Origin: Lysobacteraceae bacterium
GTDB taxonomy: Bacteria; Bdellovibrionota; UBA1018; JAGTJX01
Length of the DNA stretch: 64,000 bases
Assembly: GCA_023657465.1 (NCBI GenBank)
Contig: JAGTJX010000001.1
Coordinates: 396,358-460,357, forward strand
Direction of reading: 5' to 3'
The position numbers and the translations under genes are program-made. Numbering within the stretch: the first letter of the stretch is position 1; each line of letters starts with the position of its first letter. Below the pieces are notes generated by a model. That model made no database searches and was not told where the DNA came from. It saw nothing but the letters and a program-made list of their open reading frames with translations. Positions 10,259-19,254 of the stretch are shown in pieces.

Positions 10259-11997
10259 AGAGCACTCCTGAGATTGGAAAGACCTTTAATTGCTTCAATT
10301 CTTTTTTCTTTTTTGACTGATTCTAGCAATGATTCATTCATCTGAGTGAACTCTCTTCTTGGGTGCCAGAGGTGGAACTGTAGTGCCAATCCTCTTAAGG
10401 ATTTGATTTTTAATCCCAAATTCTTAAGTCTCAATTCCACATCAGTATCTTCTCTGCCATATCCTTCATAGGATTCATCAAAACCATTAATTGCAAGAAT
10501 GTCTGTCTTAGAGACTGAAAAATTACATCCTTTTAAGTCTGTCACTTTATTTAGCTGAAGCAATTTTCTGAGAAGGGGAGATTCAACTCTCAACATGCGA
10601 TGTAGCTTATCGCTCTGTGAATTCATTCGAGCAATTATCCAATCTAGATTAATGTAATCAAAAAATCCTTTTTTTACTGACTCTACATTTAATTTTTTTG
10701 TAACTGTTTCTTCTAAGTCAATTCTTCGACCTGCTAAATAAAATCCAGGTTCATAATTTTTTGCATGATCATTAATAAAACCTGGATGAACAACACAATC
10801 ACCATCTAAAAAAACCAAGAGATCTCCAGAAGACTGGATGATTCCTTGATTTAGAATTCTACACTTTCTAAAACCTTGGTTCTTCTGAGTAATGTGTTTG
10901 AGGTTAACTTCGGGATGAGTCCTTTTAAATTTTTTAACAACTTCATTAGTTTCAACATTCTCATCATCTTCACAGAGTATGACTTCAAATTGCCTATATG
11001 TTTGACGCGAAAGAGACTCTAATACCATCTCTAATTGCTTCGTCATTCTAAACGTCGAAAGAATAACGGAGACTTGAGGAGGTGATAGGTCTCTGAGAAG
11101 ATAATTTTTTTTTTCAAAAAGTCGTTCTCCTGTGATCTTTTCGATCTTGTCTAAAATTAGCTTTTTAGTGTCAGATGGAGAGAATATTTGAGGTGATCCC
11201 TCAAAGTCCCAATTCCAATTTTTTTCAGAAATTCTTTTCTTCATTACTTCTGGATGAGAACCGTAGAATCTCTCAAGCCCAAGGATTCTCTTATATTTAT
11301 AATTTTCACCTGTATGAGGAGTTTTGTTTTTAATCTGCTCTTCAGATGGAGCGCCATGGTAGAGCTGATCCATGAAAAATGTTTTTTCTTTCATCTTCTC
11401 TGGCGATCTCACCCAACCATAATGATAGATACTCGTGTATGCGAGTACAGCACTCAGCTTTGAGCCATCTTTTGATCTAAAGCTTTGAGCGTCACCAACA
11501 CTTTTGATTCCTATATGGTTCTTAATCGCTCTGATTTCTCTTCTATAAGCACTACGAGATGTTTGAACCACATCATAAGAGCCATAAAAGTGTATATAAT
11601 CAAAAACAAGAGCCTCAAGTGTTTTTTCATGATGTGCGCGTAAGAGTTGGGTTTTTAGTTTTGAATAGTCCTTTTCACTCAGAGCTTCATCTGCCTGCAA
11701 GTAAACACACCAATCTCCGGTGCATCTTGCGAGTGCTTGATTTGTCTGTTCAGAGAGAATAAGTCCACCGCGTCTGTTCGACTCATCTTCAAATCCCCAG
11801 TTACTTTCAAAAATGACAAACTTATCTCTGCCAAGTTCAGTGGCTAGCTTCTCAATTCGTGATAAAGTTTCGTCGGTACCCTGGCCTACATTGACAACTA
11901 ATTCATCAACAACTGGAAACAATGAACGAATCGACTCTTCAAATGGAAAATCATATTCGCATCCGTTTCTGATGATAGTAAAACCAGAAACCTTCAT
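10255..11997 (-). CDS. two-domain family 2 glycosyltransferase
   Basis: The 580-residue protein contains two GT2-like regions. The N-terminal part (about 1-250) has GFTIIRNGCEYDFPFEESI, DELVVNVGQGTDET and YLQADEAL. The C-terminal part (about 305-545) starts PQVSVILSTFRMTKQLEMVLESL and has EDDEN, a LDGDCVVHP metal site and the galactosyltransferase-like GCNFSVSKTDILAINGFDE followed by GREDTDVELRLKNLG. The two active sites may act in turn on one growing saccharide. It overlaps both neighbours by 4 bases, between the WaaE-like and the heptosyltransferase-like genes. A surface glycan or LPS core role is inferred. Confidence 0.85.
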   Translation of the reverse strand: MKVSGFTIIRNGCEYDFPFEESIRSLFPVVDELVVNVGQGTDETLSRIEKLATELGRDKFVIFESNWGFEDESNRRGGLILSEQTNQALARCTGDWCVYLQADEALSEKDYSKLKTQLLRAHHEKTLEALVFDYIHFYGSYDVVQTSRSAYRREIRAIKNHIGIKSVGDAQSFRSKDGSKLSAVLAYTSIYHYGWVRSPEKMKEKTFFMDQLYHGAPSEEQIKNKTPHTGENYKYKRILGLERFYGSHPEVMKKRISEKNWNWDFEGSPQIFSPSDTKKLILDKIEKITGERLFEKKNYLLRDLSPPQVSVILSTFRMTKQLEMVLESLSRQTYRQFEVILCEDDENVETNEVVKKFKRTHPEVNLKHITQKNQGFRKCRILNQGIIQSSGDLLVFLDGDCVVHPGFINDHAKNYEPGFYLAGRRIDLEETVTKKLNVESVKKGFFDYINLDWIIARMNSQSDKLHRMLRVESPLLRKLLQLNKVTDLKGCNFSVSKTDILAINGFDESYEGYGREDTDVELRLKNLGLKIKSLRGLALQFHLWHPRREFTQMNESLLESVKKEKRIEAIKGLSNLRSAL

Positions 11998-13079
11998 TGA
12001 TGAGAAACCCGTCTCGTTTCAGTAAACACTTGTTCTACTGAAATCAACTTCATACACCTGTGCTCTTTTTCAATACACTTAGTCTGAAGTCCACACCAAG
12101 CCGGCATTCCAGGAAGTGCGTCACTTCTACAAGGAAGATTCTCTGCATAAAGGTAAGGATGTAGCGTTCTAGGGTAAGGGTGCCATTCGATTGGATTCTC
12201 TGGACCAATCATAGTTACAGTTGGTGTATTCACTGCAACTGCCAGGTGCCTAGGCCCAGAATCATTACCCACCAAAACGGAAGAAAGCTTTAAAACTGCT
12301 ACGAGTTGTCTAGCATCAAGATCCGTGAAGGAATGTGTACGATCAGAAAATCCTGTATTTATAGTAGGTTGTTTAGCTAGTGCCTCTTTGTATTCGTCGA
12401 CCAAACCTTGCTCGTCATTTGAAGTAACTGTAATGACAGATCCCTTGGTTGTTTTGTACCAAAGCGAAGCAAGTTCTGCGAATCTCTCAAGTGGCCAAAT
12501 CTTTGCGGGACGAGACGCCCCAAGAGCAAGCGCAAGAATAGGTGGCTGGAGTTCACGCTTCTTAAAAATCTGCCTTGCCTTCTCAAGCTCATCATCTGTG
12601 AGTACTAATTGCGGAAGTTTCCCTTCCGGAATAGAAATGCCCAGAGCGCGAATTGCATCCATGTCTCTTTCGATAATTGGCTTAACGACTCCCTTGCCTG
12701 GAATTTCAACTGTGGAATAACGATTCTTATCTTTCAATCCATGAAAGTGGATTGATCTGACATCAGCACCTGTTGAGTAGGCTAAAATCGCAATAGATGG
12801 ACTAGCGTGAAAGCCTACAACACAATCAAATTTTTCTCGCCTGAGTTGTAAACCTAATCGAGCAATTGCACGAGCACGAGCAGTTTTCTCTTCATGTCTT
12901 GTATACTTCCATACTTTTGTTACTGAAGGATGATTCTCAAGTAGAGAAGCCCAGATATCAGTGACAACAACATGAATTTCAGCGTGCGTGTGCCGCCTTC
13001 TCAACTCATTGAGTGCCGCAGTCATCAAGACTGTGTCTCCCATTGCTCTGATTTTTATGGCTAGAATTTTTTTATACAT
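11994..13079 (-). CDS. family 9 glycosyltransferase (heptosyltransferase-like, WaaF/WaaC type)
   Basis: A 361-residue GT-B enzyme. The start ILAIKIRAMGDTVLMTAALNELRRR is the GT9 N-terminal signature, and the nucleotide-sugar-binding end is present as VLVGNDSGPRHLAVAVNTPTVTMIGPENP. Family members transfer heptose from ADP-heptose to the LPS inner core in the cytoplasm. A cysteine-rich tail (PCRSDALPGMPAWCGLQTKCIEKEHRCM) is common in WaaF relatives. It is upstream of, and overlaps by 4 bases, the two-domain glycosyltransferase. The exact acceptor (first, second or a further heptose) is not decidable here. Confidence 0.88.
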   Translation of the reverse strand: MYKKILAIKIRAMGDTVLMTAALNELRRRHTHAEIHVVVTDIWASLLENHPSVTKVWKYTRHEEKTARARAIARLGLQLRREKFDCVVGFHASPSIAILAYSTGADVRSIHFHGLKDKNRYSTVEIPGKGVVKPIIERDMDAIRALGISIPEGKLPQLVLTDDELEKARQIFKKRELQPPILALALGASRPAKIWPLERFAELASLWYKTTKGSVITVTSNDEQGLVDEYKEALAKQPTINTGFSDRTHSFTDLDARQLVAVLKLSSVLVGNDSGPRHLAVAVNTPTVTMIGPENPIEWHPYPRTLHPYLYAENLPCRSDALPGMPAWCGLQTKCIEKEHRCMKLISVEQVFTETRRVSHQ

Positions 13080-13092
13080 GGAGTTTAAATTC

Positions 13093-13734
13093 CTAAAACT
13101 TTGAGTCCAATCTATAAATGTGTGTCACATCGATATGATTATAACGAGAATGCTTCAGTTTCATGTTTGAGAGTTGAAAAATAAGCTTCGTGTGCTTGGT
13201 CTTGTCTTGAAACCTTACTTTTTTAATCTCGCCCATAATAAATCCTCTCATCTCTGATGGATGAAAACAAAACCCACGAGAAAACTCTAACTGTCCCTTG
13301 AAGGGAATGACCCTTCCTTCGAAGATATCTCCCCAAGAAAAAGACTGCTTAATTTTAGGATCATTTACAGAATAAATTTTTCTAGTAAACAAATCCTCTA
13401 CAATCAGTCCTTTTGAGAAAAATCTTTTCCATTTTACCTTATAAACTGAATGAACAGACTCAGTCATATCTGAATAAACTTTAATTGTCTCTTCATCCAT
13501 TTGTGAGCGATGTGTGCGCAAATAAAGCTTGGCTGGTGGCAAATCTACTCCCGGAAGATCTCTTTCGAATAAGTACCAATCCATGAACAGGCACATGCGA
13601 GTCTCGTACTCTGGATCTTCTTCATAGACGATGCCAGACTTTTCAAAAAACTCTTGTTTAGCATTGTAGATATCTTGGTAGTAATCACCAACTGTAAAAA
13701 ACTCTGTTAGCTTTTCATAATAGGTTTCAAACAT
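13093..13734 (-). CDS. conserved-looking cytoplasmic protein of unknown function
   Basis: I do not recognise a family. From the ATG at 13734 the product has 213 residues, rich in charged and aromatic residues, with no signal peptide or membrane segment. An upstream TTG-type start would add 12 residues lying inside pyrC; the ATG is preferred because it leaves a tight 8-base overlap with the pyrC stop (13727-13729). The segment GRVIPFKGQLEFSRGFCFHPSEMRGFIMGEIKKVRF could be a small beta-barrel. Its position between pyrC and the heptosyltransferase-like gene implies co-transcription, not function. Confidence 0.7.
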   Translation of the reverse strand: MFETYYEKLTEFFTVGDYYQDIYNAKQEFFEKSGIVYEEDPEYETRMCLFMDWYLFERDLPGVDLPPAKLYLRTHRSQMDEETIKVYSDMTESVHSVYKVKWKRFFSKGLIVEDLFTRKIYSVNDPKIKQSFSWGDIFEGRVIPFKGQLEFSRGFCFHPSEMRGFIMGEIKKVRFQDKTKHTKLIFQLSNMKLKHSRYNHIDVTHIYRLDSKF

Positions 13735-15016
13735 TTTGATACACCATTTTCCCTTGAACAATTGTTGCAAAAATTTTTCCCTGAAACTCTTTACCGATAA
13801 AAGGTGAATTAGCGCTCTTAGATTGAATGTCTTCTGCTCTTAAGTTCCATTTTTTATTTGGTGAGATCAGAGTAATATCCGCGTCTCCACCGATAGTCAA
13901 AGTCCCGATTTTTTGCCCAATCATTTTAGCGGGAGCTGTCGTGAGTGATTCCACCCATCTGGTTTTTGAAACAATCCCGTCAAAAACCAGTTTGAGCGTT
14001 GACGGCACTGCAGTTTGAAGTCCGACTATACCGTTTGCTGCTTTTTCGAAGTCTACGTTTTTGTCATTGACTCCATGTGGAGCGTGATCAGTAGCAATCA
14101 TATCTACTAAACCTGATGCAAGAGCTTCCCTAAGTGCTTGAACATCTTCATCCGACCTGAGTGGTGGAGCCATTTTAAAATTTGTGTTTTTGGCGCGCAT
14201 TTCTTGCTCATTAAACATGAGGTGATGGGGCGTCGCCTCTGCTGTGACTTGAAGTCCTGCTTCTTTTGCTCGCTTCACATGCTCAATTCCTTCACGAGTA
14301 GAAATATGAGCAATGTGAACAGCACACTTAGTAAGTCTGGATAATGCAATCTCTCGAGCAACCATGATTTCTTCCGATGCTGCTGGATTGCCTTTCAATC
14401 CTAGTTCTCTTGAAAGAATTCCTTCATTCATTACACCACCAGCTACTAAGTTTGCGTCTTCTGCGTGGCTAATAACCGTTATACCTAATGACTTAGCTTT
14501 CTCCATCGCTCTTCTCATTACGAGTGAATTCATCACGGGCATGCCGTCATCGCTCAGAGCAATTGCGCCTTCTTTTACCATTCCCTCAAGTTCTGCTAGT
14601 ATTTCACCCCTGAGTCCTTTAGTGACTGCGCCTATAGGGAAGACTTTGCACTTACCTGTTTCCTTCGATCTTTTACGAATGAAAGCTGTTATTGCAGCAG
14701 TATCGTTTACAGGATCAGTGTTTGCCATGCAGGCTACTGAAGTAAAGCCTCCTGCTACAGCTGCAAGAGTACCTGTTTCGATTGTTTCTTTTCTTTCAAA
14801 ACCTGGCTCTCTGAGATGTACGTGGACATCGATGAGTCCTGGCATGAGCCAAATTCCTTGAGCGTTAATTATTTTTTCTGCTTTTGTCTGAGGTATCTTA
14901 CCAGGAACATCGATGGCAGATAATTTTCCGCTCTCAATGAGTAGATCTCCCTCAAATTCTTTTTTTTTCACTGGGTCAATGATCCAAGCATTTTGAATCA
15001 AAAAGGAAGTACTCAT
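13727..15016 (-). CDS. pyrC: dihydroorotase PyrC (class I, multifunctional-type)
   Basis: Catalyses the reversible cyclisation of carbamoyl-aspartate to dihydroorotate, the third step of pyrimidine synthesis. The 429-residue amidohydrolase shows the metal-binding pair in MPGLIDVHVHLREPG (His65, His67), further ligands in SHAEDANL and VHIAHIST, and the catalytic Asp in MIATDHAPH. Length and motifs fit the class I family (Bacillus PyrC-like) rather than the shorter E. coli type. Upstream is glpK, 35 bases away, and downstream the unknown gene overlaps by 8 bases. Confidence 0.94.
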   Translation of the reverse strand: MSTSFLIQNAWIIDPVKKKEFEGDLLIESGKLSAIDVPGKIPQTKAEKIINAQGIWLMPGLIDVHVHLREPGFERKETIETGTLAAVAGGFTSVACMANTDPVNDTAAITAFIRKRSKETGKCKVFPIGAVTKGLRGEILAELEGMVKEGAIALSDDGMPVMNSLVMRRAMEKAKSLGITVISHAEDANLVAGGVMNEGILSRELGLKGNPAASEEIMVAREIALSRLTKCAVHIAHISTREGIEHVKRAKEAGLQVTAEATPHHLMFNEQEMRAKNTNFKMAPPLRSDEDVQALREALASGLVDMIATDHAPHGVNDKNVDFEKAANGIVGLQTAVPSTLKLVFDGIVSKTRWVESLTTAPAKMIGQKIGTLTIGGDADITLISPNKKWNLRAEDIQSKSANSPFIGKEFQGKIFATIVQGKMVYQNV

Positions 15017-15051
15017 GTGCTCACAAGTTTGTCACAAAACGTAATCAGTAT

Positions 15052-16539
15052 CTAGGCTTGACGCGTTTTGTTAACCGCTTTTCTCCAACCCTTTAGACGC
15101 TCTTTTCTTTCTGAATCTGGAATCTTAGGATTAAACTCTCGATCTAGCTTCCAAACTTTACGAATAATAGAAAAATCCTTCCAAATTCCTGCGCCTAACC
15201 CTGCGGCAAACACGGCTCCCAAAATTGTTGTATCGACTATGGTGGGTCGTCTGATTTTTCTGCCCAAAAGTTCGGACTGAATATTCATGAGCAAATTATT
15301 CTTAGATGCGCCTCCATCCACATTCAAAAACTTAAGTTTCTTGCCCAGATCCATCTCCATGGCGCTGAGTAGATCTACGTTCTGAAATGCAATACCTTCT
15401 AAGACAGCTCTAGCAATGTGAGCTCGGTTAGTCCCTCGGGTAATTCCTGAAATCAGTCCTCTCGCATGAGGATCCCAGTATGGGGCGCCTAAGCCAGTAA
15501 GTGCAGGAACAAAATACACTCCATCGGTGGTCTCGACTCTTGAAGCAAGTTCTTCGATTTCTTGAGAACTTGAAATAATTTGAAGCTCGTCTCTTAACCA
15601 CTGAACTGCTGCTCCTGCTATGAACGCGCTTCCTTCGATAGCGTAGGTTGCCTTTCCCTCTTTTGTTTGCCAAGCCACAGTCGTGAGCAATCTATGTTTG
15701 CTCATGACAGGTTTATCTCCTGTGTTCAGAAGAAGGAAAGCACCAGTACCAAATGTACATTTTGCTTCTCCTTCAGAAGTGCACGACTGTCCTAAGAGTG
15801 CCGCCTGTTGATCACCCAACATTCCAGTAATGGGTATTCCATCAACGAGACCTGGTACGTTTTTAGTATAACCAAAAACTCCCATCGAAGGAGACACTTC
15901 AGGCCAAATATCAATGGGAGCGCCAATATCATTACAAAGCTCCTGATCGAACTTTAACTTTTTAATATCAAAAACGAGTGTGCGAGAAGCGTTACTGGGC
16001 TCTGTTTTAAATGATTTTCCATCAGTGAGTTTAGCAAGCAAGAAGCTATCGATTGTTCCACAAGCGAGCTTCTTTGAAGTTCTTAATTTTCTCAATTGAC
16101 TGCTGTTTTTTAGTGACCATGCGGCTTTTGTTCCAGAAAAATAGGGATCAAGGAGTAGTCCCGTCTTTGCTTGAATTTTTATTTCAAATCCTTTTTTTCG
16201 TCTCAACTTCGCGCATTCTTCAGCCGTTCTTCTGTCTTGCCAAACAATAGCTCGTCCAATTGGTTCTAGTGTTTTTTTGTTCCAAAAACAAAGCGTCTCT
16301 CTCTGGTTTGTAATTCCGATTGCACTAATTTGAGTTGCATTGGCTTGTGAAATAGCTTTTTGAATACTTCTACAGACTGTTCTCCAAATCTCATTGAGAT
16401 CATGCTCTACCCAGCCGGGTTTTGGATAATGCTGTTGAAATTCGTGTGATGCAGATCCGAATATTTCTAGATCTGTGCTCATCACAATAGCTTTAGATGC
16501 TGTCGTACTTTGATCAATTGCTAAAATGAGTTTCTTCAC
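15052..16539 (-). CDS. glpK: glycerol kinase GlpK
   Basis: Phosphorylates glycerol to sn-glycerol-3-phosphate. FGGY-kinase features are clear: ILAIDQSTTASKAIVMS at the start, FQQHYPKPGWVEHDLNEIW, GITNQRET, WQDRRTAE, and DGGASKNNLLMNIQSELLG near the C-terminus. I place the start at the GTG at 16539, which overlaps the upstream stop as GTGA with a GGAG site 7 bases before it. This gives 495 residues (E. coli GlpK has 502). An ATG at 16563 would add eight residues lacking in relatives. No glycerol facilitator is adjacent, so glycerol probably comes from lipid breakdown or another transporter. Confidence 0.94.
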   Translation of the reverse strand: MKKLILAIDQSTTASKAIVMSTDLEIFGSASHEFQQHYPKPGWVEHDLNEIWRTVCRSIQKAISQANATQISAIGITNQRETLCFWNKKTLEPIGRAIVWQDRRTAEECAKLRRKKGFEIKIQAKTGLLLDPYFSGTKAAWSLKNSSQLRKLRTSKKLACGTIDSFLLAKLTDGKSFKTEPSNASRTLVFDIKKLKFDQELCNDIGAPIDIWPEVSPSMGVFGYTKNVPGLVDGIPITGMLGDQQAALLGQSCTSEGEAKCTFGTGAFLLLNTGDKPVMSKHRLLTTVAWQTKEGKATYAIEGSAFIAGAAVQWLRDELQIISSSQEIEELASRVETTDGVYFVPALTGLGAPYWDPHARGLISGITRGTNRAHIARAVLEGIAFQNVDLLSAMEMDLGKKLKFLNVDGGASKNNLLMNIQSELLGRKIRRPTIVDTTILGAVFAAGLGAGIWKDFSIIRKVWKLDREFNPKIPDSERKERLKGWRKAVNKTRQA

Positions 16540-17363
16540 TTCTTTGCTCCAATCCATTTCCAAATCAGTGTGGCTGCCAGTCTTGCTGTTTTACTTTCTT
16601 GATCGAACAGAGGATTAAGCTCAAAAATTCCCATCGAAATACATTTTTTTGATTCTGCAGCTATCTCAATCATTTCTATTCCCTCTGAAGAAGTGAATCC
16701 TTCTGTTTGCGGTGCCGAAACACCTGGAGCAAAGCTTTCAGAGAAGGCATCAAGATCAACGCTTAAAATAAAATGATCTACCGATTTAAGAAGTTGAGAG
16801 AGCTCCTTCTTAAATTCAACGACTGCATTTCCGTTTCTCAATTCATTAAACCATCTTGTTTTAACTTTTTTCTTCAAGGCGTACGCCGTCACTTCTTTGT
16901 TGTTGGATTGTTTTTGAATTCCAAACTCAATGAGGTTTTTTGGGTCCAAGAACCCACCTTCAATAGCTAAATAAAAGGGTGAGCCACTGTTTACCTTAGG
17001 GTTGGGTGCCCTTAAGTCAAAGTGTGCATCGATGTTTATGCATCCTAGGTTCTTTCCGGATTTAGCATAAGCTTGAATTTGTGGAAACACATGATCGTGT
17101 CCTCCTCCGATAACAATTGATATGAGTCCTTTTTTTTCTAACCTTAGAATGTCCTCACAGATGTTTTGATGAGTTTTGGAGATGCCACCTGAGTCAGGAT
17201 AAACATCAACGGTTTCAATAATTTTTGAGTTGTTTTCTTCAAACCCTTTTAACGCATCAAGGTATTTTGACATTACCACAGGACCACGCGCTGCGCCAAC
17301 GCGACCGCCTACATTGAGTACTCCTTCGTCATCCTGCACACGAATCAACCCAAACCGTTTCAT
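16536..17363 (-). CDS. arginase/agmatinase/formimidoylglutamase-family ureohydrolase
   Basis: A 275-residue ureohydrolase. The binuclear-manganese ligands are visible: GGGHDH (86-91), IDAHFDLR (111-118) and SVDLDAF (Asp203, Asp205). The GGGHD and DAHFDLR forms are closer to formimidoylglutamase (HutG) than to arginase, and NSGSPFYLAIEGG agrees. No other histidine-degradation gene is nearby; instead it heads the glpK-pyrC-LPS run and overlaps glpK by 4 bases. It is divergent from the GYF_2 gene with 53 bases between starts. The substrate (formimidoylglutamate, arginine or a related guanidino compound) is unproven. Confidence 0.8.
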   Translation of the reverse strand: MKRFGLIRVQDDEGVLNVGGRVGAARGPVVMSKYLDALKGFEENNSKIIETVDVYPDSGGISKTHQNICEDILRLEKKGLISIVIGGGHDHVFPQIQAYAKSGKNLGCINIDAHFDLRAPNPKVNSGSPFYLAIEGGFLDPKNLIEFGIQKQSNNKEVTAYALKKKVKTRWFNELRNGNAVVEFKKELSQLLKSVDHFILSVDLDAFSESFAPGVSAPQTEGFTSSEGIEMIEIAAESKKCISMGIFELNPLFDQESKTARLAATLIWKWIGAKK

Positions 17364-17416
17364 TTTTACAGTTTATCATTTTCTTATTCAGAGTTTTAAA
17401 ACAAAATAGATTCCAC

Positions 17417-18871
17417 ATGGATAACGCAAACGAACAGAAGTGGTTTGTATACATCGGAGATCATCACGAAGGTCCTTTTTCTGTAGACGAGATCAAACAG
17501 AAGATATCAGACGCTGTCATCACCACAGAACAGTATATTTGGTGTGAGGGAATGGCTGACTGGCTTCCTATGTTGGACTTGCCAGAATTCAAATCTCTAG
17601 CAGCTGCACCAGTAGCTTTTTCGGCACCAGCCAAAAAAGCAACCACAACTGCACCTGCAGCCACTAAAGCTGCCGGCAGACTGACCATGACCTTGGTGTC
17701 GTCTGGAGTGAAGAAAAAAAGCAGAACAAAATTACTGATTGGGCTTTTCGCAGTTGTTTCACTAGGAGCCGTTGTTTACTCGTTCGGTTTAGTAGAAAAA
17801 AACACACAAGAGAAGGCCATCGCCTCACTCATTCAAGCTGCAGAACCTGTGATTGAGCTTTTGGCAGATAAGATACCCGCACTTTCTGAACTCCTCTCAC
17901 CGATTCCTCCGATGGATGACGTCAGACCAGATGATTATAATATTCTTAAATCTGTTGCTAAACTTAAGCTAACAAATATGCCTAAGATTGATGTCGTACA
18001 AAAAATTACAAGCCCAACAAAACCTACTCTTGTAATCAGCAGTAATCTTCCTGATAACGTCTCGCTTGAGGTTTATCTTGTGGGCAGGTCAGACACTCTT
18101 TTGAACGTTACTTCTTTTTTCCTAAAAAAAGCAGCTATTATTCAAAAAAAGATCGCCCTTGTGCCAAACATATCTGACGGCGGAAACCAACCTATTCCAA
18201 AAGGTGAGTATGTTGTGATGATTACTGAAGCTAAGCTTGACCTGCAACAACCACAGATCAAATCGATTCTTCAAATGTTTCCCGATAAAGACTTTTCGGC
18301 TCCTGGAGTACCTCCTGAAAAAAGAAAAATTGTTTTTACTAAGTCACTTTTCTTAGGTGGAATAAAAGATGCTAATTATTCTGAGCGACTAAAAACCTAT
18401 CATGAGAGTCTCATTAAGAAAGCAACTCAGGAGTTAAACGAGATTAAGGTTTACTCTGGGTCTCTCAGAAGTCAGTACAATCTGACAAACAATCAGTTTA
18501 ATGAACTTAAAAAACAGAAAAATCCAAAATCAAAAAAGAAACTCTGGGATCCCTTCCACAAGAAGTGGGAAGAGTTTGGAATACAACTTCTACAAGCGTT
18601 TCAATCCTGGTCTCCAGCCGCTCTAGAGAAAGACTTCATTCATGGAAGGCTCTATCAAAAACTTCAAGACGCTGGCGTGAAAGTCATCAAAGTCCACCAA
18701 GCGCAAGACAATGCCTCCAAGAAGCAAGGGAAACTTTCACCTGAAGAAGAATCCGCAATCAATCAACTTACTGCAGAAGCAAATGCAGCGGTTGATCTGC
18801 TTAGTAGTGAACTCGAACCCATTATTCAAAACCCAGTCACAGATCAAGGTCTTCCAAGGAGGAGTAACTAA
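17417..18871 (+). CDS. GYF_2-domain membrane-anchored protein
   Basis: The N-terminal 50 residues (KWFVYIGDHHEGPFSVDEIKQKI, then YIWCEGMADWLPMLDLPEF) form a GYF_2 (DUF4339) domain, a small peptide-binding fold. An Ala/Pro/Thr linker, a single membrane segment (LLIGLFAVVSLGAVVYSFGLV, about 105-125) and a 350-residue domain I do not recognise follow. The topology suggests the GYF_2 domain is in the cytoplasm and the large part is periplasmic. Its stop overlaps the start of the PilZ gene by one base (TAATG), and an AGGAGG site inside its last codons serves the PilZ gene. It probably acts with that c-di-GMP receptor. Confidence 0.8.
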   Translation: MDNANEQKWFVYIGDHHEGPFSVDEIKQKISDAVITTEQYIWCEGMADWLPMLDLPEFKSLAAAPVAFSAPAKKATTTAPAATKAAGRLTMTLVSSGVKKKSRTKLLIGLFAVVSLGAVVYSFGLVEKNTQEKAIASLIQAAEPVIELLADKIPALSELLSPIPPMDDVRPDDYNILKSVAKLKLTNMPKIDVVQKITSPTKPTLVISSNLPDNVSLEVYLVGRSDTLLNVTSFFLKKAAIIQKKIALVPNISDGGNQPIPKGEYVVMITEAKLDLQQPQIKSILQMFPDKDFSAPGVPPEKRKIVFTKSLFLGGIKDANYSERLKTYHESLIKKATQELNEIKVYSGSLRSQYNLTNNQFNELKKQKNPKSKKKLWDPFHKKWEEFGIQLLQAFQSWSPAALEKDFIHGRLYQKLQDAGVKVIKVHQAQDNASKKQGKLSPEEESAINQLTAEANAAVDLLSSELEPIIQNPVTDQGLPRRSN

Positions 18872-19254
18872 TGTCGGACTCAACAGAGCGCAGAAGATCC
18901 AAACGCAGACCGATACTAGATACTTTTTCGCTGTCTGTTGTACTTAAAAACAAAAGCGATATTAGACTAAAAATTCACGACCTCAGCGACCAAGGTATGG
19001 GCTTCGAAATCGACATTGAAGGGGAGTCACTTGACGGATATTCACCTAAATCAGGTGAAACTCTCTCAATAGAGCTCTACCTAAACCAATCACTCTCCAT
19101 TCCCTTGAAGATCAAAGTAGTTAGAGTCGAAAAGAAAAGTCAAAACAGAACTATCGGGGTTGAAATTCTAGATCAAAACGGAAAAGCTCATCAGGCTTTC
19201 TTAGGATTTCTCCAAACAATTGACAGACTAGCTGAAGTAGCAACAGTTCACTGA
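18871..19254 (+). CDS. PilZ-domain protein, predicted c-di-GMP receptor
   Basis: A 127-residue single-domain protein. The two c-di-GMP-binding motifs are present: an arginine-rich RRRSKRR (8-14) as the RxxxR element and DLSDQGMGF (41-49) as the D/NxSxxG element. It is coupled to the GYF_2 gene by a one-base overlap. Its 3' end overlaps the convergent FecR-domain gene by 7 bases. Likely a small adaptor that changes partner binding when c-di-GMP is present; the partner may be the GYF_2 protein (inference from coupling). Confidence 0.85.
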   Translation: MSDSTERRRSKRRPILDTFSLSVVLKNKSDIRLKIHDLSDQGMGFEIDIEGESLDGYSPKSGETLSIELYLNQSLSIPLKIKVVRVEKKSQNRTIGVEILDQNGKAHQAFLGFLQTIDRLAEVATVH

